DNA of 64,000 nt from Polyporus tsugae (lineage: Eukaryota; Basidiomycota; Agaricomycetes; Polyporales; Polyporaceae): assembly GCA_024305745.1 (NCBI GenBank), contig JAHRBS010000013.1, positions 2,728,001 through 2,792,000 of the forward strand, given 5' to 3'. Below are positions 25,459-35,830 of the stretch, in pieces. The stretch's first letter is position 1, and every line of letters starts with the position of its first letter. A program made the translations under genes and the position numbers. The notes under the pieces were generated by a model, which saw only the letters and a list, made by a program, of their open reading frames with translations, had not been told where the DNA came from and searched no databases.

Positions 25459-25874
25459 ACAGATAGGCGCGCCTCGTGCGACGGTGCAGCGTCAGTGTTA
25501 ACTTACCTCCACGCCACGTGGTAGAACTTGAAGCTACATACCATACTCCCACCATTCGCAATGATTTTGGTCTATTAATGGAGACAGACAGCTATAGCTA
25601 GCATTACAAACGACAGCCGTACTTCTAGTTGAGCGCCTCTCTAGTCACCAATGACTCCAGGACAAAAACGAATGTCGGGGGAGGACACCAGTGTCGGCAC
25701 CTTGAAAGCATCGAATGGAAGACGCACAAGCTCCGAGCCGCCGAAATGACGGAGGAAGTGTGCGGGAAGGGATTGGAAGTGCAAAAAGAATATGGAGGAA
25801 GTGTCTAGCAAACTGGCGCGACGCACGCAACCCACTCCTAGAGGCCGCGAACCGGTCCAACTAAAGTGTAGCAG
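25459..25874. other. Intergenic, no gene seen
   Basis: Holds the promoter of the phosphatase gene and the 3' region of the DPBB gene. A short minus-strand frame (25645-25860) has no motif. Confidence 0.5.
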
Positions 25875-27139
25875 TTAGTCGAGGTCCCAGGAGATCGTGA
25901 GCGCGTTGGTGTTGGCGGAGCCAAGCTGCTGGAAGACCGCAGCACTCAGTTCTGAAGGACAAATTGGTCAGCATCCGGGGGTGGAAGACTCGAAGAAAAC
26001 GCATGTACCGATGTCGCTCGCAGCGCAGGTAGCGCACTTGTCTTCCACAACGGCGGTTGTCTTCTGACCCGTGACGGCGTTGGTAATCGTGACAGTCTGT
26101 GCCACAATCGAGCGAGTCAGCCATGACAGCCCGGAGGCCCAAAGAGACATCAAATCCGAACCTTGCCGCACTGCTCCCCGTTACCGTAGATGCCTGCCGG
26201 GATGGCGACGATACTGTCGCTGGCAACGTTGGTCTGGCCGCAGGCACCTGCACCAATGTTCAAAAGCGTTGCGCTTCCGGTCGCGCTAGTAGCGCCGTTG
26301 TTGTTGGAAGTAGAACCGCTCGTCGGAGAGGTAGCGCCATTAGTCGGGGAAGTAGCACCGTTCGCGGGGGAGGCGGCACCGTTCGTGGGGGAGGCGGCAC
26401 CATTGGCAATGGCTCTACCACGATTGTTGTTGGCCGCAGCGGCGTTGTTGGGAGGCGGGGCGGTGTTAGCGGGCGGAGGCGGCGTCTTGGTCGTTTGGGG
26501 AGGAGGGGGGTTGTTGGTGGGGGCAGCGCCGTGGTTGGGGTCGGCAGCGGCGTTGGCGATGGCCCTACCCTGATTGTTGTTGGGCACAGCGGCGTTGGCG
26601 GGTGGAGGCGGCGTCGTCGTCGTCGTTTGGGGAGGAGGGGGGTTGTTAGTGGGGGCAGCGCCACGGTTGGGGTCAATGGCCCTGCCCTGATTGTTGTTGG
26701 GCGCAGCGGCATTGTTGGGAGGCGGGGCGGTGTTAGCGGGGGGAGGCGGCGTCTTGGTCGTTTGGGGAGGAAGAGGGTTGTTGGTGGGGGCAGCGCCATG
26801 GTTGGGGTCAGCAGCGGCGTTGGCGATGGCGATGGCCCTACCCCGATTGTTGGGGCGGGCGGCATTGTTGTTGGCTGGAGCGGCGTTGTTGTTGGCTGGA
26901 GCGGCGTTGTTGTTGGCTGGAGCGGCGTTGTTGTTGGCTGGAGCGGCGTTGGTGTTGGGCGCGGCGGGGTTGGCGGGAGGAGGCGCCGCCGCCGTTTGGG
27001 GGGGAGCGGGGTTGTTAGCGGGGGCAGCGCTACGGTTAGGGGCAGCAGCCGCGTTGGCGGCGGGCGCACCGTTGCGCGCAATAGGCGCGGCGAACGCGGT
27101 CGCGCTCAAAAGCAAGAAGACGAGGGAGAAGGACACCAT
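25875..27139 (-). CDS. Secreted DPBB (expansin/RlpA-like) protein with Asn/Pro/Ala repeats
   Basis: Exons 26162-27139, 26009-26096, 25875-25951; 380 aa, phases close. Signal peptide MVSFSLVFLLLSATAFAAP. Residues about 20-270 are low-complexity: seven-residue Asn-Ala-Ala-Pro-Ala-Asn-Asn repeats, then three copies of a roughly 40-residue PPPPQTT...PPNNAAAPNNNQGRAI unit. The C-terminal 110 residues form a double-psi beta-barrel of the expansin-like/RlpA-like type: LNIGAGACGQTNVASDSIVA, NGEQCGKTVTITNAVTGQKT, VEDKCATCAASDIELSAAVF and a terminal TISWDLD. Relatives usually lack a repeat region this long. Role is probably in the extracellular matrix or wall, by inference. The long plus-strand frames opposite it are artefacts of GC-rich repeats. 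Confidence 0.88.
26400..26835. repeat. Long tandem repeat inside the DPBB gene
   Basis: About three imperfect copies of a 120-150-bp unit encoding PPPPQTTKTPPPPANTAPPP-type sequence followed by NNNQGRAI and DPNxGAAPTNN. The copies at about 26511 and 26781 share long identical stretches. Confidence 0.8.
26860..26950. repeat. 21-bp minisatellite, four copies, inside the DPBB gene
   Basis: Near-perfect 21-bp unit (gttgttgttggctggagcgg plus c) repeated four times, coding on the minus strand for a seven-residue Asn/Ala/Pro repeat. Length variation would stay in frame. Confidence 0.9.
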
Positions 27140-28360
27140 GATGATCGAATGGGAAGCAAGGAAGTGAAGTGATGGCCTGCACCGAGAGTTGTGGCTAAGA
27201 AAATTTAGTGTTTGGAATCAAGTACGAACTGGATGAGTGTGCTGAGGAATTTGCAGGCCAGGCCGACATGTCTTTTATACTTATGCCGACCTACCTGGTC
27301 GCCATATGATATGGCAGGCGTGCTTCTCCATGGAACGCTCGCCTTTGGAGGCCGACGCTAGTCAGGACTCTGTAACTAGAGTCTTGGGCCGATGTGCGGA
27401 GTGCGACGGTGCCCGCAGCCCCGCAGCCACTGGAAGCGTAGAAATATTGTCAAATCTGGCCTACAGCGAAAGAAGATACTGCGGCGGCAGGACATACCGG
27501 GCTTTAACTATGGTCATAATGGACAGCAGTGAGCTTCTTGACCCTGCTGTGCAGCGGGTTGAGAGGTAGAGCATATGACCGCGGATACAGAGTCCCGATG
27601 GGCGTGGTCTCATAGAAGGCGACCCGGATGTCAATACAATCTTCCTAAGATTTTCGTCGCTAGGACTTAGTCGGGGAAGCGGGGCCCTAAATTGGAGGCG
27701 ACGGGGCAATGTTCAAGCAAGCTTTCAAGCTATGGCAAGTCTCGACAAACGTTTGGTTTTGTTGTAAAATGGCAGATTCAGACACTACTGGTCCTTCTTG
27801 TGATGAGTATTTCGATCTTATTCTTGGTGTACTGCGTCAGCACATACCCAATGCGGATAGTAGAGGCCTTTACTGACCTTTCAATCGTATTCGGACGGCA
27901 TAAGTTGTCTCCAAAGTTGAGCCGAGTTGAACTTGTACATGTGCGGCCAAGCTCTGATCAGATCGCACATCCGAACAACGCATCAAGCGCCCACCGGACC
28001 GAACACTGCCACTGCGCGTCAGCTCCGCTTTCCCCCGCATGCACCAGCCATCGCAACGCAAAACCGATCCCACCGGTACCGTTTGCCTTGCCACCCATAG
28101 TCCACAACCCACTTCAAACTGAAATCTCGTTCTGACAGTTTGTTGGTGCAGATCGGAACTCATTGTGAGGTCTGATGTACGCGATGAGGAACCCTCGAAG
28201 AGTACCTTCGAGGATATTCTAGAAACTACCGATGGACAACTGCAGTGGTATGTAATTGCAATACAACCTTTTCCCTTTTACAAGTCTTGGTCCGAGCTGC
28301 ACTGCAGCACGCCACTACACGTCTTTCCACTCCTTCCTCCCACTCCCTCCGCTACATACC
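27140..28360. other. Divergent intergenic region, no gene seen
   Basis: Upstream of both the DPBB gene (-) and CDC37 (+). Open frames are short and motif-free. A TATA-like tatact/tttatac occurs at about 27275, suitable for the minus-strand gene. Confidence 0.45.
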
Positions 28361-30298
28361 ATGCCACTCAACTACTCCAAGTGGGACAAGCTAGAGGTGC
28401 GTTCCCTTCTGCGCTGTAACGCGTCGCTGGCACTGATATCATGCGACCGAGGGCAGCTCTCGGACGATTCCGACATCGAGGGGCATCCGAATGTAGACAA
28501 GCGGTCGCTCATCCGGTGCGCATACACCTAATCCCAGACCCACCCTGCCCACTGACTGGATCGCGCAGATGGAAGCAACGCGCGATCCACGAGCAGCGCG
28601 ATGAGCGCAAGTTCCACATAGGCCAGCTCAAGGCGGACCTCGCCGTCAACGACGTCCTGAAGCCCCGCCTTGCCGCTATCGCCAAGGAAGTCGAGGCGCA
28701 AGGGCCCCCGCACTTCTCCTCGCTCGTCGAACGATTCAAGACCAACCCCTCGCCGGAAAGGCCGCCGACGAACGCCCCGGAGCAGAAGACGTACGACGAG
28801 ATGCTGCTCGCGCTGATGCTGCAGGTGTGGGAGGAGGCAAAGAAGAAGGGCGTGGAGAAGGACGACCCCAAGCTGGGGGAGGTGTTGGTGGACGGGCTGA
28901 AAGCTAGCCTTTTGAGGATTGACGAGCACCAGGTGACGATGCGGAAGGAGCTTGTTGTAGAGGAAGAGGAGATGAAGAAGAAGATCACGTCGGAGGATAT
29001 CCATGAGGGGTTCGACTCGAAGGTGGGTGATGTCATTTGGGAAGAGTTTCATCTCTGTGGCACGCGCACACATATCGTCCGAACGGTCGTGACGGGTGGT
29101 ATCCATGCGTCGGACATGGAGAATCACACAGTATGCAGCGACTCCGAAGATAGCTTCGCCACTGTGCTACCGGAGATGGAACATGTTCTCGACCGCCTTC
29201 CCGTGAGCCTTCACGCCGATACTAATTCTACGCCCTCTGCAGTATGTACCACCCAAGCCTGCACCGCCCCCCGTCAAGAATGCCATCCCCTCCGACAACC
29301 CAAAGAAGACAGTGGCAGAGTTCGAGACGCTCAACCCCAAGGGCATCGCGGCTGGCCCCTTCAACCCCGAAGCCTCCTCGTCGAAAGCCCCCACAAAAGA
29401 CGACGACGACGACGACGAGACGGACGAACTGCCCGAGCTCACCCCATCACTGGAGCAGTTCTCGCACATCCCGATCCGCGCGTACGAGAAGTCATGGGAG
29501 TTCATAAAGGCGCACCGTGACGTCTACGTTGCCGGGGCGTCCGACGCGCTTCTCGTCGCGGCGTTCCGCGCGCAGAGCGACGGGGATGCGAAGTGGGCCA
29601 TTCAGTGCGTGCACCAGAGCCTGCTGCTTCAGTACTGCGACAAGCTCGGGAAGGACGGCCCTTCGATGTTCTTCCGGAAGTAAGTCCATCGCTTCTCGTT
29701 CCTCTCCTTATCGCCCCGCGCTCATGCATTTGTCGTTACCCTTACCTTTCACCTACGCAGGATGATCGCGAGCGATCCGCGGGCGACAGGGGTATTCGAG
29801 AAGGACGTCGCGGACACGTATGGGCACCTCGTCGAGCGCGTGCGCATATCCAAGGCAGAAGAAGAGGCCGCCGCCAGCGGGGAGCAGATCCAGCTCGTCG
29901 CGGAGAACCCGGACACGGAGATCGGGTTCAACGTGCCCGACGGGCCGCCCCCAGAGCACCTCCAGCTAGAAGGGCCCGGGTTCGAGAATGTGAGCATGGA
30001 GGAGGTCCGGAAGGTGCTGCAGATGCAGTGGGACATCTTCTCGAGCTTCGACGAGCGGCTGCAGGAGGCGCTGAAGGCCCAGAGCCTGGAGGAGGTGAAC
30101 AAGGCGCTCGGGGCGATGAAGGTCCAGGAGGCGGAGGAGGTCGTGAGGCTCTTGGACATGTCCGGCATTCTCAGCTTCTCGGAGGGCGGCATCCGGGACG
30201 AGACCGGCAAGGGCAAGGGCAAGAGCACGGACGCGGGTGAGGACGGGGACGATGAGGGTGAAAGCGAGGGCGGGGAGGACACCGCGGAGGTCGATTGA
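28361..30298 (+). CDS. CDC37: Hsp90 co-chaperone Cdc37
   Basis: Kinase-loading co-chaperone of Hsp90. Exons 28361-28396, 28457-28515, 28569-29022, 29243-29679, 29761-30298; 507 aa, phases close. The N-terminus MPLNYSKWDKLELSDDSDIE carries the conserved start and the CK2-type Ser (LSDDSD) followed by GHPNVDKRSLIRWKQ and a long coiled coil (IHEQRDERKFHIGQLKADLA). The central Hsp90-binding region includes FSHIPIRAYEKSWEFIKAHR and HQSLLLQYCDKLG; the C-terminal domain includes MFFRKMIASDPRATGVFEKD and LDMSGILSFSEGG. The tail is an acidic Asp/Glu/Gly stretch. Intron 3 (220 nt) is much longer than the others. An Asp run (DDDDDD) lies in the linker after exon 4 begins. Confidence 0.97.
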
Positions 30299-31575
30299 GC
30301 TTTCGGCAGATCGTGTCGTGACGGCTATTCGGTTCCGTTCGGAGGTGAGAGAAGTCAGTAACCTACTGCGCTGTACTTTGTATGATGTGGCTGCGAACCA
30401 TGGTCCAAGTCAAGGTCCACAGATGATATCGCGGAATACGCCAGTCAGTGAGCGACAACCTACGACGACTCCTTTAACAGAGAACATGAAGGTTTCCAAA
30501 TATCCGGATATCGTCGCAGTCTTCTACCGCCGGCGTAACGTTTGTGGTAAGTCGATGATGGTGTTGTGAACAATAGAAGTCGACTATGCATCTTTAGAAC
30601 TTGCAATATCTATAAGCTGCTGAACGCTGTAAGACCATGAGATTCGCTTATGATGATGTGTGGATGATCTCGACGAGGTGCGGTCCTGTGCAGTCCCGGT
30701 CAAGTACCGACAGTTAAGTATGGGGTCTCTGTTATGGACGAGCCTGGGCCGCGGCGTTGACCAGGTACCGGAGTTGCACTTTTTCCAAAAGTTGCTCGGG
30801 TAGCGACCAACCCTTGCGGTGCGCTGTGGGTACGCGTGGACATTCACTGGCAGATCTCGGTCAGGCGCCAAGAACCAACAGATTGAGTACAAGATGGTGG
30901 AGTGCCATCAAGCTTGCGCATGCACCGGCCACAGTGACTCACCACAGGGGACTTATAGGGGATCGCAAAGTTGAGGAAAGGAGTTGTGTGGACCCGCCCC
31001 AAGCAACTTGGAGCTTAGCTTGACGTCGCAAGCACGAGATAAAGTGATGATTGCCGAAGCATGCGCAACGAATTCGGTTCCTACTACTTACGTCCTGATG
31101 ACCATCGACGGCCTGAATAGGCAAGCGGGATAGGCACCTGTGCCCGGCGCGTGTCGTTGTATCACAGATGAGACTTTCCCGCCACTGTTGCATCCCGCCA
31201 GTGCAACGACGCCGTGAAATACTGGCCATGCGAATCTCTCTCCATTCCCTTCTACGCTCTCTCATTCTCCCGCCCCTCAGGCCTCAGGCTCCTCCCTCCG
31301 CTGCGCCCGTCTTGTCATCCTTGTGGCCTCCAACACCAAGCGATCATTAGTTCGCCCGTCTGTCACCCAACGTTAAGCTCGATCGCATTTTGGAACAGCA
31401 CCGCGCCCATCTGGGACCGTCAGACAACCCTAAAATCCTCTTCCCCTGACCTCGAATCTCCGAAGCGTTCTCCCCTGGATGTATACAACTCCGTCCTAAC
31501 ACCACAAATTCCAATGTGCCTGCCGCCCACCGTTACAATCCCTCACCTTCGCTTTTCCTCTTCTTCCTCGCTGTC
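30299..31575. other. Intergenic, no gene seen
   Basis: Between CDC37 and the methyltransferase gene, which are in tandem. The right 350 bp is pyrimidine-rich (ctcccgcccctc, ctcttcttcctc), as expected of a basidiomycete 5' UTR/promoter. Confidence 0.5.
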
Positions 31576-34500
31576 ATGCTAGGCTGCCCTACTCCCACAT
31601 ATCTGAGGAAACAGCCCACTCCCTCACAGTCAATCCCTCCGCGCCGCCGCACGAACAGCACGAGTGCATCCCTCGCCGAGGGCCAGAGAGACGCAATGCC
31701 ATCAAGTCCGCCTCCGCCGCAGTTTCCGCAGACCCAGCAACCAGGGCCAAGCACCCCCCTTCCTCCTCTCCCTCCCCCCAAGGATTTCAGCGGTCCCAGC
31801 GAGGTCCTCAACCGCTCCACCTCTGGCAAACGCAAGCTATTCCGCCTCAAACGTCCCGCTACCGCCAACGCCGACTTCAGTCCCACCCGCGAACCAGAGC
31901 CGCAGATGCTCAACCATCACAAGCACAGCGCTATGAGCTTGAGCGCCCTCGTTAACCCCCCTCTCTCCCCCTCGGCCCCGCCCAGGCCTCCCCGAAACCC
32001 AGCGCGGATCAACCTTGCCCTGCGACCGTCCTCCTCTTCAGGCGGGCCCTCGTCCAAGTCTCCACGGCTTCACGTAGTCACGGGTGAACAGGGACGGAAG
32101 CTCTCGGGAGATACTGCTGCGGACTGGGAGTTCCCCCTACCGGTAAGCACTTCCTCCCGTTTGCCTTCTGCACATCCCATCCTACCGCGTCTCGTCGCGG
32201 CGGAAGGCTGCGGAGCCTATCCTCGGCACGTACTGACGTCATCCGTGTCCTTTAAACTGTTCGGTTCGCTCGGGGACCTGGGGCGCGATGACCCAGCGCG
32301 GAGGCGAGTTCCCGCTGCAGCGAAAGAAGAGCAAGAGCCGCCGACTCGACTCTTCGCAGATCACGCAGGACAAGAGCGCGAAGAGCGACGTGCAGTTCTC
32401 AACTGTCGACCGCACGATCCTCCAGGAGCTCCGGCAGAAGATCCGCGCGAGGGAGGACCAGTTCGTCACCCGGAGCGGCAGGAAGCACCACGCGTTCTCG
32501 CCGGGGGACGTTCCCTACCCCCGGAGCTACGACAGGCAGGTGGTAGACATGTGAGTAGCCAAGCTGTCCTTTTTCGCGCGTCGGCGAGCGGAGATTGAAG
32601 CCGCACAGGGATGTGTGGGATCATTTGTGGCAAATGAAGTTGGGAGGCAGCATCACGATGCATGTCTTTGAGACTCCTCCGGCAAGAGTGTGAGTCACCT
32701 CGCATGCAATTCGCATGAGAGCAGCACTGACGTCATAGCTCTCCAGACTCGATCTAGGATGTGGTACGCTTACCTGACCGGTGTCTTCGTTTAATTCATG
32801 AGGTTAACGGACCTACAGGAACCGGGACTTGGATTCTGAACGCGGCCAGGGAATGGAAGGTCGGTCATTTAAAGCTGCTTTGTATTAAAAGGAAGATGCT
32901 TATAAGCATCTCGGACGCAATGCAGACGTCTTACTTCGTCGGTTCGTGACATCTCATTCCAGGCAACGTGGCCGTGTTTCCTAACGTCTAGCGCAGGGTT
33001 GGACGTGGTTCCCTTACACCCAGACTTACTCCAAGTGGGATGCTTTGACCTTGCAGCACGGATAACGTGGGTGCAAGGGAATTTGTGAGTGATTCTCTCA
33101 TTCTTGAACGCATATACCTACTGTCTCGTGAGCACGAGCTGTCGTCTTCATATGTCTGCATGTTTCTCGCCGCCGCCCCATCCACTGCCGCCCCATCCAC
33201 CGCCCCCCCTGCCCCGCACGTTACGCCCTCGAATGCTCGAGCGAGATCACACCTTGTATTTTGTTTGAGTCCAGGGTCTGCTCGCCCATGTTGTTTGGTT
33301 GCTCTCTTATGCCTCCGCCTCTCGCGACCTCGCTTGCCTTTCTGAGCGATACTAACCGATATGATGTACCAGCCTGGAGAGCCTTCCATTCCCGAATGGG
33401 GAATTTGACTATGTGTGAGTATATATTCACCGCGACTTCCTGAACTGTATTGATGATCTGATTTACGTCGAACCACAGCCGGGTCACTCGAGTCGCTCGT
33501 GGCGTTCCCGAGGACAAGGTACGTTATACGTGATATCTGCGATCACTCCGTTACTCTATTGACACCTTCATTGCACAGTGGGACACCTTATTCGAGGTAC
33601 GGCACCGAAGTTGTCTCCACCTACCATTTTGCGCCGGCCCTGACAGTGTGTTCCGTGATAGGAAATTACACGTGTGATGAAGCCTGGTGGCGCTTTCGAG
33701 GTTCGTCATTCTTCCTTTTGCATAACGCATCTAGTGGCGATCTGACACGGCGAGAAGATGTGGGAGGAAGATCTGCATTTACCCGGAAGCCGGGGTGAGA
33801 GCGTCCACATCATCGACTCGCCGGACCCGATGCGCCCCCCAACTCCGCCGAATACGGATTCATCGCACTCCTCCGAGCAAGAGAGGTTATCGTCGCCAAC
33901 CTATGCGCTTCCATCGCCGCGTTCGCTAGCCTTCAGCTACTCGTTAGATGACGTCTTGCGAGCGAGGGGAAATATATCCGAAGACTCCAGGCGTCTATTG
34001 CATTCCAGTCCTAATGTTGCCCACACGCCTGTCCTCTTGCGCAGCGTCGAACGACCACCCATGAATCCTCACGACCACTCGTTACTTGAAGCCATCTACG
34101 ACGAAATGCACGCCTCCCGATTTATCAACCTGAAACCTGTCTCCATGATCGCGAATTTACTCCCGTTACACTTTAGAGGTCCGTAACCGAACGTCCAAAC
34201 AAGTCGCCGCTGATTGAAGTCTTCTAGATGTCCGGGCCCCTGCTCCCCTAGTCATTGCGTTCCCACCTCCCCCGTCATCCGTCTCCGAACAACGATCCGA
34301 CCTTTCTCCGAAGAAGACCGACCGAGCCATGGATTTCGATTCTGACGTCGAGGAGCCCTATCATACCGAAAGTCCAGCGGAAATTGGATCTCCCGCGTTC
34401 CCTCAACCCCCTCCTGTATTGCATGCGAGCGACATGGCTGATGGAACACCTTTTGTCGCGTTCGACGCATCAAGACTGGGTGTCTACTCACCTTCCGTCA

Positions 34501-35830
34501 TTCGACAGGCAACTGTTCCGTCCGGCAATGATGACAAAGCGGCACATGCCCGGCATGCACTCGGCAGCCCTCCGTCCCCAACGTCGCCCAACATCAAAGG
34601 GAATCCACTTCCGAACAAGACCATCAACTTCGACCCGCGGGCGCTCAACTTGCTTTTCCTGCTGCGAGTCAACGAGGTGGTGGGCTGTGCGGAGGCGATG
34701 TGGGACTGGGTGGTGGATTTCCAGGAGAGTATTTTGCAGAGCGCGAGGGCGTCGAAGGGCAAGGGAGAAGGTGGCGGACTCCCAAGCATGTCTGAGCAGA
34801 TTACACTGCGTCGCCGGCATCCGAAACAGGATGCGCTCGTGAATCTAACGAGAATGGACTTCGATGACCTGATGAGACGCTTCGAGCTGTGAGTCGCCCC
34901 CTCCTCCGCTTCGGCTTTGGCAGGCGGCCCCCTGGTACGCGGTTCTTATCACGCGAAGCCGCGCGCCATGGGGTCGAATGTCAGAGCCACTCCACAACAC
35001 CGCCTCGGGAAGCGAGTACTGACGTCTGTTCTCGCCATCTCCGCCTGCTTCCTGCCCGCAGAGACATGAAGGCGCGCATGTACCTCGGCCCAGCGGTCGA
35101 AGGCCGCCTGGGCTGGCCAACCCCCCCCGTCAGCCGCACCGAAGAGCGCGAAACCTTCGAGGCGATGTGCACCGCGTGGGCCGAGTACGAGCACCGTCAA
35201 GCACACGCCGCGACCACTGGCACGTCGGCCCGCGGGCGCGCGTTCTCGACGTCCAAACGCAGCCCGTCGCCGCCTCCTCCCCTGCCGACCCCGCGCAACA
35301 GCAACCTGTTCGAGGACGGCGAAGCCACACCACGGCGGCGCCCCGGTCCGCCGGCACGCTCCCGCACTTCCCCTGAGTTCGGTCAGAAGACCCTCATGGA
35401 CACGTTCCCAATGGCATCGGACACGAACGGGCTCTTGCGAAATAAGGGCGAGCCAGAGAAACTTCTACCTGTGCGGCCGCGCGGCCGGCCTAGCACTGCG
35501 ACGTCTACGACGTCGTATAGGCTCGGTACTGGCACCTCGACAATATCTCGTCGGCCTGCCACCGCGACTTCGACCACGTCGTGTCGACCCAGTACTGGGA
35601 ACTCGGCCACCTCGTATCGACCTAGTACCGCGACGTCGACAACGTCGCACCGTCCCAGTACTGCGACCTCGACGACTTCCATTCAGCCCAGTACCGCGAA
35701 CTCGACGACATCGTCCCAACCCAGCACCTCGAACTCGACTACGTCTTCGCGCTTGTCCGATCCAGAACCGGAAAGCCCACCGTGCTGCCGGACCGGACGC
35801 ATCTTCGTTGCGTGGAAAGCAACTCAATAG
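31576..35830 (+). CDS. Large SAM-dependent methyltransferase with repeat-bearing tail
   Basis: Class I methyltransferase of a fungal family with long disordered flanks. Fourteen exons: 31576-32142, 32297-32550, 32609-32689, 32747-32763 (17 nt), 32819-32859, 32926-32941 (16 nt), 32997-33084, 33373-33414, 33479-33518, 33579-33596 (18 nt), 33662-33700, 33758-34178, 34228-34888, 35062-35830; 1017 aa, phases close. Core motifs: VWDHLWQMKLGGS, motif I VLDLGCGTGTWILNAAREWK, FVGLDVVPLHPDL, WVQGNFLESLPFPNGEFDYV, RVTRVARGVP, ITRVMKPGGAFE and EEDLHLPGSR. The N-terminal 250 residues are Pro/Ser-rich. After a helical region (NLLFLLRVNEVVGCAEAMWD) the C-terminus holds eight 11-residue Ser/Thr repeats. Substrate unknown. 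The start of exon 12 could be three bases earlier. Confidence 0.9.
35486..35749 (+). repeat. 33-bp coding minisatellite, eight units
   Basis: Eight in-frame 11-residue units of consensus RPSTATSTTSx near the methyltransferase C-terminus, with drift between units (for example RLGTGTSTISR, QPSTANSTTSS). Confidence 0.88.

Noticed and set aside
26260..27081. 273-codon Pro/Thr-rich minus frame
   Set aside because: Alternative frame of the same repeats; the signal peptide and DPBB domain are in the other frame.
26099..27172. 357-codon plus-strand frame (Gly/Val/Arg-rich)
   Set aside because: Opposite-strand translation of the Asn/Pro repeat region in the DPBB gene.
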